A stretch of 50,330 nucleotides of DNA from Guyanagaster necrorhizus. Taxonomy: Eukaryota > Basidiomycota > Agaricomycetes > Agaricales > Physalacriaceae. Shown here one piece after another: positions 9,375 through 20,791 of this stretch. The translations under genes were made by a program, and so were the position numbers. The stretch's first letter is position 1; each line of letters opens with the position of its first letter. Location of the stretch: positions 149,031-199,360 of the forward strand of contig NW_025064938.1 of NCBI RefSeq assembly GCF_019112545.1, given 5' to 3'. The notes beneath the pieces are model-generated. The model saw only the letters and a list, made by a program, of their open reading frames with translations, was not told the origin of the DNA and searched no databases.

Positions 9375-11362
9375 GTAGAAATTATTTTTATCATTATCCT
9401 TTTCACCTAACAGTTCATGTTTGGGAAACCATTTTGACCCAAGGCGAGTATTTTTTGTTGGTAGTTCTCTCTTGACCCCTCCTATTCAGTGGAATATCTC
9501 AAACGAACACAAAGTGATGCTAAGGAGACAGAGCACATACTGCCTCATCCCGAAGGGACTTGAAAAAACCGGAAGACGAAAATCCTAATTTTGATATGGC
9601 CGAGGTCGGCCCGTAATCAAAATTCTAGACATGTTATCCGGCCCACCTGGAACCAAGAGTTTGCCATCTGCTAAAAGTCTATGCAAAATGGGAACTTTCA
9701 TCACGAGTTTAAGGTATTCTTGCATCTTTGTTTTCAGAACTGTTTTACGTTCTAGTCTAATATCTTACGTTCCGGGCACAATTCAAGCGCTTCTTTAACC
9801 TATAGTAAGGCTACTACATACCACTAAGTCTTGTTTTTCACCAAAATCCTTATGTATAAGCAGGTAAATATGATGTTCCCAGATTTCTGCGTTCCCCGCT
9901 ACTTCATATTTGGGCTTTCATTGCGAGCGCATCATTTTCCGCATAAAGGACGACATTGAAAGCATTTGCACGGTCCGGTTCCTCCGCGATCCCGTGCAGT
10001 ATTTCCGTAGATTTCCGTGTGTTTGTAGCTAGACCCGCGACTATCACCAGCTGTATTGCATTCCCTGTCTTGGACCTAGCGAGTCGGTTTCAACATCAAA
10101 GGGGGGCAGTGCTGGAGCCTCATGGCAAGGTAGCCTGAAATTGAGAGCACATGCAATAATGATATGCTCGTTGGGTAACGGAAAATGAAGCATGAACCAG
10201 ATGGATGTCCGCTGTGTATCGGCTGTCCTCATCATGTGCCATCCTCGAATGCTCCCATTGCTTCGTATCTTGTAATAACGCTTTCTTATGTTCGGTAACC
10301 CCAGCCGTCGCTTATACTTCATTTCCTTATGACGACACCAGCATTCCAAATTCCAACTTTGTTGAGCTTAGGCTCGTCTACATCTCGACCCTCGGCAGAG
10401 CGGTATCATCGTCACCGTTACACAACACAGCACTACTTGACGCAAGTATGACAGTTGCTTTTTCATCGGGAATCATTCCAACTCCACAAGGGCGTTCAGT
10501 CGCCATTCCCAAGCGTGGGCATCAGCGCCGCTTGAAAGTGGGACTCATACGGTGATCTATGCGCTCACAATCTTATCAGTACATGTCCTCAGACTGGTCG
10601 TTCTTCACCTCACTACAACCGTCCATACATTTGCACAGTGGACGAAAACCACGATTATATCACCTTGCTGGTTATCAAAACGAACGATGAACTTTGCCGA
10701 GAGTCCGCTATTTCACCGATTCTCCGATTTATACGTCGAGCACATGGCATGACTGAATGAGAGGGACGGAGTGACTTGGGAGTGCGGGACCGGGTCGTCT
10801 TAGCGAATCCCAATTGGGGGGGGATCGGGTACCTGTCTTCGAAGCGCATTCCTCGACGCTTCTTAACTCCATTGCCGCACCCTCCGTTCACCCGCATTTC
10901 TTAGAAGAGGATTATTCTCTCGGCAGGTATGAAACATTCTTAGAAATTTGCTTTCTAATAATTGAATACAGTAACACGATGCTCGCTCCCCTATACGAGA
11001 ATGCCTTCTCTCAAAAAAATACGTAACCGGTGCCGGACGCGAACGTGTGGGAACAGGTAGAACAGTACTACCCATACGGAGAGGTCTTTTTATAGTTTTT
11101 TCTGCTATTTTACGGTTCATGCAGTGCATGCTCCAGTCCTCTAATGGTCACTTGTTCATATTTCAGCACGGGTCATCCAGTCTCCGGGCCAGGGCACGTC
11201 TCGAAACACGAGGGTTTTCCTCGGGGAACAAGAATTTTTCGCCCTGCACAATGAAATGCATAAGCCGAGTTGTTATTTTTATTTGTGATAGCCACCACGC
11301 AGTTCGGGGTAGAATGCTTTAAATTCGTGCATTCACTGTCGAGATGCTCCTCGAGGTACACC
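9375..11362. other. Intergenic, no supported gene apart from a dispersed repeat
   Basis: This 2-kb stretch holds the repeat copy at 9967-10098. Several open frames of 60-116 codons occur on both strands (for example 10205-10555 +), but they overlap one another, have no recognisable motif and give no consistent exon chain. I see no reason to call any of them a gene. Confidence 0.5.
9967..10098 (+). repeat. Dispersed repeat, copy B
   Basis: Same family as 636-760. It keeps CACGGTCCGGTTCCTCCGCG at its start, GTTTGTAGCTAGA in the middle and TTGGACCTAGCGAGTCGG near its end. CpG sites are largely intact in this copy, unlike copy A. It is intergenic between the tRNA and the secreted hydrolase, with no terminal inverted repeat or target duplication visible. 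Confidence 0.7.
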
Positions 11363-12859
11363 ATGTTTCTCTCGCCCTTCCTTATCCTTGCTTCACTCGT
11401 TTATACCACCCTGGCCCAGCAGAGCAATACAAATCCGACAGTCGATGGTAATGAAGATGATGGCTGGCAGAGTTTCCCGGATGTCGTTGATGCTACCGGG
11501 TATCCTCGCTGGGTTGTCGATGAGGACCTCGGTGCCTACTTGGTACATTCATTTTTTTCTGCTTGCAATAGCAGCTGCTGAAGCTCTCTGTAGCCTGTGT
11601 ATCAAACGTCTGGTTTGAATACGACGGAGGTCACAAGGGCAGTCATTGTCCTACATGGAAAGGTGCGCTGGATTCTAATTCGGCCTCCAGAATTGCTGAT
11701 TTGTTGACGCTGTCAAAAGCCTCGGGACTGCTGGTATTGTGAGCGCCTTTCATCGCTTCTTGCCTGAGGCGCTGACGATCTTCCGTTAGATTTCAATGCG
11801 ATGAACAACGCGCTTTACAACGCCACTTATGACGACCCAACCATCATCCGAGAACATATATCCATTATGGGCCCGTGTTTCTTCGACGAAGACGATCTAA
11901 GCGCGGGAGCGGCTGAAGAAGGTCAGCTCCTCTGGGGAAGGACGACGTGGATCAGTGGGCATACGAATGTAGCACCTGACTCTATATCTGACTATAGCAG
12001 CCTCGATGTCCTCGACTCGCTCGTAGCTTATTACATGAACAAGACTGTCTATCCAAATCTGGAGGTAATAATTTTCTCAAGGTTCAACTTCGCTTTTCTT
12101 ACTCCTTCATCTAGGTCGTGGTCGTTGGAGGACACTCAGCTGGTGCCCAGATGGCCCAGCGTTACGCTGCTCTGAGAATCTCGACTGACGATGATGATCG
12201 GTTGCATTTTTGGGTCGGTACGTACTGTCGATGATGTGTGCGGCGATAGTGCCTCACTTCTCGAAACGTCTAGCGAATCCTGGATCTCTGGTATGGCTTA
12301 CGTCAGACCGTCCGGTCTCCGTTGACGATTGCGATGGGGTGGACGACTACAAGTACGGGTTGGCAGATAACTTCCCTGCGTACGCGACTGCGAATGCCCG
12401 TGAACTGGGAAGGTCTGGAATCGTTGAGAGGTATAATGGGCGCAATATGAATTACGCCTGGGGACTGGTAAGTGATGACGATAATTATTTTCTTTGGCTA
12501 GTTACTCACCTATTTCCTCAGACCGATTACGCCAACGGAGATGACAGATGTGAGGCATCAGTAAGTTCTCCCGAGTCTTATTACGAAGCCTTCGTTTGAC
12601 TAACCGAAACATGCCTTGCAGGCTCAAGGGAAGAATCATATAAGGAGGGGAAAGAACTTTGTCAAGATGCTGAAAGCCATGGGAGGCATACCTAACCTTA
12701 CAACTGTCGACTGGGCCGCAAACATTGGACATTCCAATGAGGGAATGATGACAAGCGAAGGGGGGATTGATAAGGTGAATGTCTTTACTTTTATGAACCG
12801 CCTCGTAACTCACAATCGGATAGTTATTCCGATATGTGTCGAACAGCACAACCTCCTAA
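11363..12859 (+). CDS. Secreted alpha/beta-hydrolase-fold protein, 355 aa
   Basis: Nine exons: 11363-11542, 11594-11662, 11720-11738, 11790-12064, 12115-12217, 12274-12467, 12522-12560, 12622-12774 and 12824-12859. All introns are GT-AG and 49-61 bp, and phases agree throughout. It starts 'MFLSPFLILASLVYTTLA', a cleavable signal peptide, followed by a strand 'TRAVIVLHGK', then 'RDCWYYFNAMNNAL'. The nucleophile elbow is 'VVVGGHSAGAQMAQRYA', with Ser in GHSAG. A late 'DWAANIGHSNEGMM' carries the likely catalytic His. Many Agaricomycetes have this uncharacterised hydrolase. The nucleophile motif fits an esterase or lipase-like enzyme acting outside the cell, but the substrate is unknown. Exon 3 is a 19-nt micro-exon. 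No fault is seen. Confidence 0.88.
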
Positions 12860-13740
12860 GGTGGCGTTCACTTTCGGCTGTCAGTTTAAATTGTTGAGTT
12901 TTTTTTTGGACTCGTATACACATCCACTCTCTCCTAGGTCTTTTACAAGCTAGATGTGTTTTCATATACCTAAATCATGATAATTTAAACAAGGTTTAGA
13001 CGAACTCTGGTTGCTAAGTACGACAGCATTTGCAATCCAGCTCGGCGAATCATCGTTCTCAAGATATGAATTCGTGAGCATAATCTGGTAAGATTTTCCG
13101 GGATCTGATGCGACAAAACCGCATTGTGCGACCAGATCTAGGCCACTCGATAGCCCGGCTTTTCATTCTTTTCCCCGGTATTCTATCGAGGTTTCGGAAC
13201 CTTTCAGTACACTTTGCCTTAGGAGATTGGGCTGCCAACGTCGCTGCATTTATGCTGCTCACCGAGTCGTTCGGCTGTAAGTGGGATTTGAAGAGATGTA
13301 CGTTCCAAAGGATGTTAATTGTTAGCTGGAGTTACTCGCAGATCATTACTTCTTCTGTTGGCCAATATTTACAAGTAATCACACTCATATGGGAGCGATA
13401 AATTATCCAGAAAGCGGAAAATACATGCAAACGAGTAACAGCAACTCTTGCAGTTAAAACGTACATAAGGGAAAAGGGGCCGACAACCGGAAAATTCGAT
13501 CGAAATTCAAATTGACTCGGCATTCGCCGTTGTTGATTTTCTACGATCCACCATCACTGAAACGCGACATTTCTTTACCAGTACGTGCATTGAACAAAAA
13601 TCTTCTATATGTCCTTAACATTGAAGCGATGATATAGCAGTTACTTTTCTATCACCAGACGGCTGCATCTGTCCCGTTTCGTGCTGCACCATAGATCATT
13701 GTTTCCTGGCAGGCATATACGATACGATCCACTTACCAGC
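12860..13740. other. Intergenic, nothing supported
   Basis: Only short overlapping open frames occur. A '+' frame at 13108-13401 contains 'DWAANV', echoing the hydrolase end 'DWAANI' upstream, but the resemblance is about five residues and does not extend. Confidence 0.5.
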
Positions 13741-15143
13741 ATGATGTCCCCATCCGACATGTCGTTCATCGAAGAGCGTAGACCGGCTCCTATCGACCGA
13801 CTTTTTGTCGAAATTCTCATTTACATATTTCATATGAGTGTTCTCGACCGCGGTTCTTACTTCGAGCATTTCGATGTTATTGACTACCAGGGGGGCCCAT
13901 GGAAGCTTGGGCAAATATGCTCGCCCTGGAGGCAAATTGCCAACAACACATCTACCTTGTAGACACATATCACTTGCCGATGATGGAGTCCGTGAAGGAT
14001 CCCGTGTCTAGGTTCAAGGTAACATTGGAGCGCTCTTCCTGCCTTCCCCTGGACCTGCGGTTATTCCTTAGCTACGGGTATCCTCTCGAGGTGAAGAGTA
14101 CGATCTATCAGCTAGCTATTGCTCAGTCGTGGCGGTGGGAGCACTTAACCATCACCCCTGATCGCGATGTTCTTCCTTTTTTATCCGACATACCTGGCTG
14201 TCAGCTTAACAAACTATCTCACCTGACAGTCCATTGTCATGAATTGCGGACACCTCAGCATATCGATGCATTCCAGGACCCCCCCGCTTTGCGTACTGTT
14301 GAACTTCTTACCAACTCCGCGGGCGACCACTTCGAACTGCCATGGAATAATATCGTCGCATTCTTCGACTATACGTATTGGGGGTTTCCTGAACACGTAC
14401 GTCATGTTATTGATGTGATTCAGCAGTGCGCAAACCTACAGATACTTCATATGCAATTGTTATACTTTTCACCCTCCGAAGTGGTTAGCATTACCCCTCC
14501 GTTTCGATCAAGTTTGCGAGATCTCACGGCATGTCAAGGTGCCATATTTCGGAGCGTAATTTTGCCCCAATTAGAGAAAATACGTGTCGTTCCTAGCGCG
14601 AATGCACTTTGTCCTGATGACGCTCTTCCAGATCTTCCGAGCCTCCTCCAATGCTTGCAGTGTTCTCTCGTATCACTCGAGCTCGTCGATGTCATCTTCA
14701 CTGACATTATTTTTCACATTCTCCATTGCACCCCACACATCAACACTCTCAAACTTTCCACACAATGCTGGGCCACCGGCTACGATCGCATATTCAAAGC
14801 CCTCATTGACCGCTTGGCTTCCCATCCCTCTACTCAGCAAAGCTTTCTTCCTCTCCTCAGGAATCTTCATATCACTATCGATGATGTCTTCATAAACATA
14901 CCCTGTGCTTTCGTTGATCATGTTTTCTTTGACATGGTATCTTCTAGATGGAACACTAGGATCTTGTCGGCCGTCACCCTGGATATGTCGGAGCCAGGGA
15001 AGGACTTGAGTTGGGGATTGACTCAGGAACATATCAAAGAGTTTCGCAAGTACCAAAAAGATGGATTGGGTATCAAACTTGGCGTCTTACGTGTCGATCG
15101 CGAAGCTGAAGGCGTTTCCTTTATGAGGAAGAGATACGTCTAA
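13741..15143 (+). CDS. F-box/LRR-like protein, reading frame rescued by a 53-bp putative intron
   Basis: Exon 1 (13741-13958) encodes an N-terminal F-box with 'PIDRLFVEILIYIF' and 'GPWKLGQICSPWRQIA', the usual Agaricomycete pattern. Exon 2 (14012-15143) encodes leucine-rich repeats such as 'LQILHMQLLYF' and 'CSLVSLELVDVIF'. The candidate intron 13959-14011 has GTAGAC at its start and TCTAG at its end. Removing it gives a 449-residue protein. F-box proteins recruit substrates to SCF ubiquitin ligases through Skp1, and the repeats would bind the substrate. Family members normally encode 'LWxxIT' where this intron starts. Read as exon, the DNA gives TTG TAG ACA CAT ATC AC, that is 'L-stop-THIT', with a frameshift after it. 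The gene may therefore be a pseudogene rather than a spliced gene. Confidence 0.7.
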
Positions 15144-15514
15144 ACTTTAAATATCGTTTCCTCAGTTGTAGAATATTGACCATTGTCGCTGTTGTCCGAC
15201 CACTAAATCTGAACTGACTACTTAATGGAATACAGTGATATATTAGTGGCAGGACTCATGAGAATATGTGCAATGTGCACTCCGGTGATAAGCGGGGTCT
15301 TACATCTGTTTTTCGACCTGCGAGACGCAACTTGGTAGGGCCTAGGCCCCGGCTTGAATTTCAAATTTACGCCAAAATTGAAGCGGCGTTTCCCGGCATG
15401 TTACATTTGAACTTGATCTATGTATTAAATTAACCCTGTCTGTGACGCTTGAACCCACGAAACTACAATGAAAATGTCCGAACATGGTGTGATCCCTGTG
15501 AGCAACCGATAATA

Positions 15515-17171
15515 TCACACCATATCTCCCTGTTTCCCTTCCCAGTCCTCTGACTCGGACACTTTTTGGGTACCCATAGGCGTCATCTCATGGCGCTCTA
15601 CCTGCACGAAGACCTCGGTGGTATTAGCGGTCAATCGAACCACGTCGTCCTTCTACGAAACGAAGGTGAGCGCTTTCACCATCACGTCCAATAAGTAGGT
15701 CGAGACGTACCTTCCTAGACGAATCCAAGTTCGTTTTCGATGACATAGAGTACGACCATCCAGAGCGGGCGTTGAGGCTGCTCATGAGCGCGTTGGTATA
15801 GAGCTTCCCGAGCATGCCGGTGAATATTATATGGACGCTTGGTGAGGCCTGAAAAACATGATAAAGTCACAAGGTCCAAAGCAGAGATGAAAGATGCAGC
15901 GTACAATGGCAAGAAACGTTATGAGATCCATCATTGCGCAGAAGGAAGTAATAAATCCCGTTTGAATGGTAACTGAAGGTAGATAAGCAATGAATGAGAG
16001 GAACAGAATCATAGAGATGCAAAGAAGGTCATACGCCGGATAATCCTATCCATCAGCTCATCGGACTGCTCGAATCCGGTTTTGTGACCGCGCTGTGGAA
16101 GTCTTGTTAGGCGGACGCGTTGGTTTAACATCGTAGAAGCCGCTTACGCTACAAGAAGAAGAGTTAGCCAGCTTCCTTGTCATCGAACGAGTGAGCGTAT
16201 GGCGTACAGATACCACACCAAAGCCCCGGTGATCAGGAAGTCGCAAATACAACTCGATACAAGCCAGATAATCACAGTGACTTTGAATTTCTGAAAGTCC
16301 GTTACTGCCTCTTGAGCGTTGGCTTCGGCGGCTGTAGCTATACCACCAGCTAGGGGAGTAGTTAGGATCAAACTAAAGACGACTCGGAGAAGACTAGGAC
16401 GCACCGACTGCTAGGAGCGCTGTGACGCATACACTCGTTGTGGATATCCAGCTGGACGTGAGGACCTTAACGCGCCATGCGAAGAAGAGCTGCACCCCTC
16501 CCGCCATAATTGCCTGTGGTATTTGGTAAGTGCGGCAATGAAAGTCAAGAGAGATGCTGACCGTTAGTGCCTCGTCTGGCGGTTAAGGAAGATATCGTGT
16601 TAACGGGGACCAGATGGGAAAAGGATGTACAGGACATACTAGCGGCGCCCACTGTGAATTAATTCTGCGTTAGAGGTTGATGTGTAAAGGGAATCGTGAC
16701 TCACTGCTTGTAGAGCGCGTGTAAGACTTCGAATTACCTAAGAGTACAAGGTGAAGATTAATCCATAAAAGGGACGTGAATATGCTCACCAAAGTTTAGT
16801 ATTAACCCAATGTACATATCAATCATGTACAAAACAGATCCAGCTACGTTAACCAGCAAAAGGGTATAGACCTGCTTCCAGAATAAGCTTACGTTTGGCC
16901 AAGGCAACAAGAAACGACTTGCAAATATTCGGATCCAGAGATGATCACGGCTGAAACCAGAGTTTATATTAGGAATGGAATCGTAGAGGAGAAAACGAAA
17001 TACAGACCGCTGATATTTGATAAAATACATGTAGTATTGCACAAATGCCATGCCCAGCAAAATCAGATTGAACATCAGGCCCAGGAATAAGGGACCCAAT
17101 CTAAAAAATCTCCGATCAGAAACGTAAGAAAGCAGAAGGACGAAACCATACGTAGCAGCAGCCGGATTCAT
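15515..17171 (-). CDS. DUF6534-like seven-transmembrane protein 1, 311 aa
   Basis: Exons on the - strand: 17152-17171, 17008-17100, 16923-16950, 16790-16871, 16705-16737, 16640-16651, 16562-16575, 16405-16513, 16208-16349, 16148 (one base), 16035-16092, 15905-15972, 15711-15848 and 15515-15652. The product has 'LGPLFLGLMFNLILLGM', 'FVQYYMYFIKY' and 'VQLFFAWRVKVLTSSW'. It continues with 'VTVIIWLVSSCICDFLIT', 'LRGHKTGFEQSDELMDRI', 'LGKLYTNALMSSLNAR' and a C-terminal 'VEVFVQVERHEM'-like tail, all matching DUF6534 proteins. Intron 3 starts GCAAGT, making it a GC-AG intron. The 1-nt exon is the simplest way to join 'VWYL' to 'RGHKTGF'; the alternative uses an AAG acceptor near 16104 and adds three residues. 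Function is unknown; these proteins are membrane-embedded and expanded in mushrooms. Confidence 0.82.
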
Positions 17172-18589
17172 GACGGTCAATTGGTTGAAAGGCGACTTTT
17201 GACTTCTTTAAATACGGACGGTCTCGCAAGGGGTTCAATCTTAGGTTCCGTCTGCGCAATATCCTTTGTCTTCAAGAACAAGACGCAGGATTATCTCAAT
17301 AACCATCAGCGTGAAAAGGAGGAGTAATTTGACAGCCTCCTGCGGTACCGCACTCACATACCGGCGGCAGCCGCGGGTCAGCTAATTTCAAATTGTACTC
17401 AACAGATTGCAGTAATAGGCTGGAGGGGAGCTGGCGCCATCTAAACAAAAAAAAACTGAAATTTGGACGGCACTATGCTACGTTGACGGTTTCTGGCGGT
17501 AAAATTTTCGGCCCAGCGATATCTCTATTTCTCCAAAATACGTTTTTGGTGCTTACATAGTTTTCGGCTGATCGTCTAGATCTCCAAGGGGTGCTCTTTT
17601 CAGGTGGCTCTGTGCCAAGAATTTCACGGTAAATCAACTCATTACACTCTTATCCTTGATGGTAAACTCCAGTCCAGATTTGAGGATTCACGTCTCAAAA
17701 TTACTATCAGACAGTACTTATTGTTCAGATTAAGCACTCAGGAGACGCATCAAGTTATTACAGAGGCACAAGCAAGGTACCTGTGCGCCGTGTTCCTATT
17801 CTCGAACACGCTCGATCTGACAGCGATGCATATTTGACAGTCTCTCATCATCATTACACGGCACAATGAACTTTAACTTCTCACAGCGTCACATAACAGC
17901 AGACTCCCCCCAGGTGCCAATACACGTTTGATACATTCAGTCTTCCTGGATTGCTTACCAGCTGACAGAAAGCACATTCGGTCTGTTAATATGAATTCTC
18001 ATGAGTCATTATTGGAATTCGGCATCAACCTCATCCGCTTGCTTGGAACGATACTGACAATAACAAAGTCGGACGACTCGTCCTGTCGTCCCGGGAAATA
18101 TCATTAAGCGAGGGGGATATTAATAACTATCCGAGACATTCGATCTATCTGGGTTCCCGATAACAGCATGGAACCCGCGGTACCTAATTTTATCGACGCT
18201 TCAATTCCTTTTGCCAAGGTCATGGGTCGGACGCTATCATTTCCTCGTACTGGTATTGCAGACACGGATTGACTAGACTTAATGAAATCGAAGCTGCTCT
18301 CCTCCGGCAGCCGAAAATCATCTATGTTCACCCCAACTCCGGTTCCTCGCGTACGCGGTTCAAAGTCGGTCCGGTCCATACGGACTTCCCGTCAAGACGG
18401 ACGCTTTAAATATGTCCCGAGTGACAAGGATCATTGATATCCACTGGTATGCATTGCGAGTTAAGATCATTGGACGTGTGAGCTCTGAATCTGGTTGCTC
18501 TCGATAAATAATATTACACCTTGATACATATCCCATAAGGTAGCCGCTAAAAGTAGAATCGGAACAAAAAGTACACGACACAAACAGAT
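17172..18589. other. Intergenic, possible relic of another membrane-protein tail
   Basis: No complete gene is visible. On the - strand, 18104-18379 encodes 91 residues with 'IDDFRLPEESSFDFI' and 'MTLAKGIEASI'. This reads like the soluble tail of a DUF6534-type protein, but no membrane exon could be joined upstream in phase. Frames on the + strand around 17604-17837 have no recognisable feature. Confidence 0.35.
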
Positions 18590-20668
18590 CTACCCGAGAT
18601 CATCAAACATGGGATTCGTCCGCCTTGATTCGATGCAAGGTGTCAAGTTCCAATGAATGCGTCGACTTATTCTGCTTCTGTGGAATGGAAATAGTGAGAA
18701 TTGAAGTTTCCCTTGCGAAAGAAAACAAATTCTCACTATATCTGAAGAAGCATCGTCTGTAATATGGGGCTGGCAATCGACTTCGATTGCCATATCTCCC
18801 GGCTTAATGCAGGACGTCAGTTGTAAGAGCTTTCATTAGGGGCCAATGCTCACCCTAGCAACCTGTAGCCTCGTCCCAGCTGAAAACGACTCGGACGTTA
18901 ACCTGTGTACGCCACTTAGAGATCTGAATCGCTTCCGTGAGTTCAAGGTCGCCTAGTGTCAGGTTAGTCACACTTTGAAGTTAGATATGAAACGATACCC
19001 TCTTACCAGGACGGAAACGCTATACACTATGCGAGAATGTTAGTCGTAGCGTGCGCGGTGAAAGGAACGCCGGATGTACTTCGACACAGGACTGCGTATA
19101 AACCGACAAAGATCAGATTATCGCTCCAGACGGTCTGTCCAAAGACGATCAGGGCTAAATTTATGGCACTTAGACAATAACTTACAGCGGTAACGAAGCA
19201 AAGAATAGCAAAAATGCTGTATGCCAGTCATCAATCGTCTGCTCCATGTATTCCACGGTACCTGCCTATTAAGAAACCCCGTATTCAGAGAGTACAAAAC
19301 AAGCCTGTTGATAATGTGGTTTGTTCTGCGGACACCTGTCATATGAATTGCAACAAGGTTTGAAGGAAGGTGGTACATACTGTGCATTTTGCGTCTTACT
19401 CTTTAGGAGCATATAGATGAGAGAGGAAGAGATCAGCTTGGGACGAATTAGTAGGACAGTCGAATATCACAGTCAATGACGCACGATATCGGCGCTGTAC
19501 CCGAAGACCAATAGCTTGGCAATGTTCTTTAGTTGTCCAAGCTGGGTAGTTGATGTAAGAGATTGGCTGTAAATTAACTTGCGTTAACTGAGCGACCGTC
19601 CATAGCATCCTGAAACTTACCATCGCGCGTAGTAGTCTATGGATAAAAGCCATCTTAGTCAAACAATCGGGTACGATCGGGAGCCAGCTACTCACACAGG
19701 GTAACCACGAAATTTCCGATGACTAGGCTGCTCTGAGGGATACTGAGTAGAGAGATACATTCAGAGAAGATCGACGTACAATAAAGGGGGCAAGAAAGCG
19801 ATTTCTTTGGCTCACTAGACAGCATATGAGCTTGATAAGAATATACGAAAGACAGTGTCCAAATAAACCCACCGACATAAACTCTCCATGTGAAGAAGCT
19901 AATGGTAATAGAACTAATTTAACCCACGTGTTCATGTATTGGACAGAGACGCGATACACACCCTTGGCAAACCAACCCTTGACATGCCTACAGGAAAATA
20001 TTCAGCAAGAGGGAGTCTTAAAAACAGGTAACATCTCCGCACCGTTAGAACCAGTTGTATTAAAAAGGTCCTAGACGTTTGCATATATGACGATAGTAGT
20101 TCAGGACAAGCAGCGACATGGCTCACCAGAGCAGCCTGGTTAAGATCAACGGATTGGCGAACCCTTTGATCAAATAGATGTACAGAGCGTGGGTGATGAA
20201 GATTTGATGCGAAGTGTCGAGGAGACTGGTATGTGAGGATGGTATCAAGTCAATGAAAGAGAGCGAGGATCACTTACCACACAACCGCAACTACACACTT
20301 CATACCGATATGGTCCCTCGGGTAGTCCTATAAAAACGGTCGATATTCAATTCCTCTTTCAAACCATCGAAAACGGCGGCGTACCGAGTAATACTCGTAG
20401 GTATGCAATATCGTACTCCCCCAAATGCTGTGTTATCGGTTGAGCAATACCGACTCGGAGCTCCAGGACGATGTATCACCAACCTCGCTGCAATTCTGGA
20501 TACGGGATCAGGCCTCATGAATCGAGAGCAAAAAAGGGGGGGAAAGAACTTACATTGTCCCGATGAGAAGGGCTCCCATCTAAAGCAAAGAAATCAGCCA
20601 ACGAATCAGGATCCGAATTGAGGACTTGCCGTATTGTCAAGAGCTGGGAGGGCCATCGTAGTACTCAT
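18590..20668 (-). CDS. DUF6534-like seven-transmembrane protein 2, 360 aa, 20 exons
   Basis: Exons on the - strand: 20630-20668, 20554-20579, 20484-20495, 20385-20427, 20278-20327, 20127-20225, 20043-20070, 19962-19987, 19873-19913, 19780-19814, 19698-19732, 19621-19653, 19485-19566, 19381-19436, 19266-19325, 19186-19216, 19080-19134, 19007-19026, 18854-18952 and 18590-18802. Phases agree at all 19 introns, which are 44-58 bp. It starts 'MSTTMALPALDNT' and reads 'MGALLIGTIIAASIWGST', 'DYPRDHIGMKCVVAVV', 'HALYIYLIKGFANPLILT', 'SFFTWRVYVLS', 'NHIINRLVLYSLNTG' and 'LATLNSRKRFRSL', the DUF6534 pattern. Introns 1 (GCAAGT) and 15 (GCAGGT) are GC-AG. Some acceptors are AAG, and intron 11 is the least certain. 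The last exon could contain another intron. It lies 1.4 kb from its paralogue on the same strand, suggesting tandem duplication. Confidence 0.78.
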
Positions 20669-20791
20669 GCTTGATGCTTGAGGAGATGATCCACCCATCC
20701 CGTGAAGGAAGTGCTATTATATATAGCAGAACCCGCTCCAAGATAGAGCCCGAAGCAGAGAACGAGGTTTAATTGTACCTTGTTCAGTTTT

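Noticed and set aside
10205..10555. 116-codon open frame on the + strand
   Set aside because: No motif, an antisense frame of similar length overlaps it, and its composition is not protein-like.
17604..17837. 77-codon + frame
   Set aside because: Isolated, without splice partners, promoter or family features.
18104..18379. 91-codon - frame as the C-terminus of the neighbouring DUF6534 gene
   Set aside because: That gene closes in its own frame at 18590 and no splice joins the two; it may be a relic tail but is too weak to call.
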